The translations under genes and the position numbers were made by a program. From NCBI RefSeq assembly GCF_029852145.1, contig NC_079975.1:10997264-11061263 (forward strand): 64,000 nt of DNA, in the 5' to 3' direction. Shown here in pieces: positions 63,353 through 64,000 of this stretch (positions are counted from its first letter, which is position 1; every line of letters begins with the position of its first letter). Under the pieces are notes generated by a model. The model was given only the letters and a program-made list of their open reading frames with translations, made no database searches and was not told the origin of the DNA. Origin of the DNA: Microplitis mediator. Lineage: Eukaryota > Arthropoda > Insecta > Hymenoptera > Braconidae.

Positions 63353-64000
63353 CTAAGGTAGAATGACCACACGTCTATTAACTATACGAACTTTATCTTC
63401 TAAAAACCGATTGTTGACATTTTCTCTTCTCATTTGTTCGGGTCGAATTTTCAATTTGCGTTGTCTTTCGCGAATTAGGTCTTGGCGTCGCGAGTTTCTT
63501 ATTTTATCGGTCATTATTTCGATGATAAAAATAACAACCGACAGTCCTATTACTGCTGCTAGAAAACAGTAAACCTGCTCTAAATCTTCAACTGCATCAT
63601 ACTGAGCAGATGGCTCAGTAGCTTCCTTAGCTTTTAATTTATCATAGAAATTATCTGTATTTTGTTTTGCCCAATAGTCTACAAAACCCGATTCTTAAAA
63701 CCTCAGTGCTATTTGATCAATTTTATTTTTTAGGGGCCAGTTTTTTCTGGTCCAACAAAAACGATATTGTGTAATCTCAAATGTCCGTGATAGATGAAAA
63801 TTATGTTTTGACGCCAATTCTAACTGTTGTTTTCTCTTGAATACACAAGCTATCGTATCGTCTTTTAAAATTCGTTCATGACATTCATCAAAAGAATTTA
63901 ATGGAGCGTGTAGACGATCAAAATCAGTATTGAATTGTGATTTCATTTCATAAATAGTATCGTTTAACTCGAAATAAACATAAATACTATAATTTAAATA
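63353..64000 (-). pseudogene. Ionotropic-receptor-like chemoreceptor, C-terminal part, one in-frame stop
   Basis: On the - strand a single frame stays open from the window edge (64,000) to a TAG at 63,353-63,355, except for one TAA at 63,695-63,697. Before the stop: …KDDTIACVF…HFHLSR-like NFHLSRTFEITQ and TRKNWPLKNKIDQIALRF. After it: ESGFVDYWAKQNTDNFYDKL, a membrane helix (FLAAVIGLSVVIFIIEIM; ~63,500-63,575) and a basic tail. This order (ligand-binding lobe S2, 'WPL…I…RF ESGF…W', last TM, short tail) is typical of divergent insect ionotropic receptors, ligand-gated cation channels of chemosensory neurons. The stop may be a pseudogene mutation (CAA to TAA would do it), a sequencing error, or readthrough. 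62,950-63,352 downstream is AT-rich and featureless. Confidence 0.75.

Overview
This window is eukaryotic, AT-rich and intron-bearing, and it is dominated by transposable elements. Two recognisable cellular genes suggest an insect: an NPDC1-family neuronal membrane protein with spliced exons at the left end, and a divergent ionotropic-receptor-like gene at the right edge. The very AT-rich background, with many foldback DNA transposons, makes me lean towards a hymenopteran such as a parasitoid wasp. That placement is only an inference. All similarities below were read by eye; no alignment or database search was run.

Layout. 1-1,244 holds two small MITEs and dispersed repeats, in or upstream of the NPDC1 gene. 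1,245-5,071 carries the last four coding exons of the NPDC1 homologue on the + strand. Its 3.2-kb last intron contains a (TG)n tract, a three-copy tandem repeat, an AT-rich element and a TIR element with a tRNA-like module. 5,447-8,929 is a TA-flanked element containing a nested, nearly perfect 2-kb palindrome. 10.0-12.4 kb holds repeat fragments and two retroelement 3' ends. 12,470-21,903 is one young LTR retrotransposon with two 1,207-bp LTRs that I could distinguish at only two positions. It has a single 601-codon gag-like ORF and no recognisable pol. 22.1-36.6 kb is a large composite of very AT-rich elements and 5S-rRNA-like modules. It includes a ~3-kb inverted duplication and a 2.4-kb tandem duplication, one copy of which was later hit by a 1.4-kb transposon. 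36.6-49.2 kb contains low-repeat sequence, two solo LTRs, and further tRNA-bearing elements. 49.2-55.6 kb is a TE with internal ~120-140-bp tandem repeats, broken up by at least three other insertions. 55.6-62.9 kb contains gene-fragment-carrying palindromic elements, a GC-richer palindromic minisatellite element, a 100-N gap and microsatellites. 63,353-64,000 is the ionotropic-receptor-like gene on the - strand, interrupted by one in-frame stop.

The most striking pattern concerns RNA polymerase III-type sequences in mobile DNA. Three different TIR or repeat families each carry an internal tRNA-like block with A-box-like and B-box-like motifs, and another family ends in a 5S-rRNA-like segment. 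Two unrelated LTR elements have landed within about ten bases of each other (in repeat coordinates) inside copies of that 5S-like segment. Together with the gag-only LTR element, whose protein appears to contain two divergent copies of one capsid-like domain and a PPPY motif, these are the observations I would follow first.
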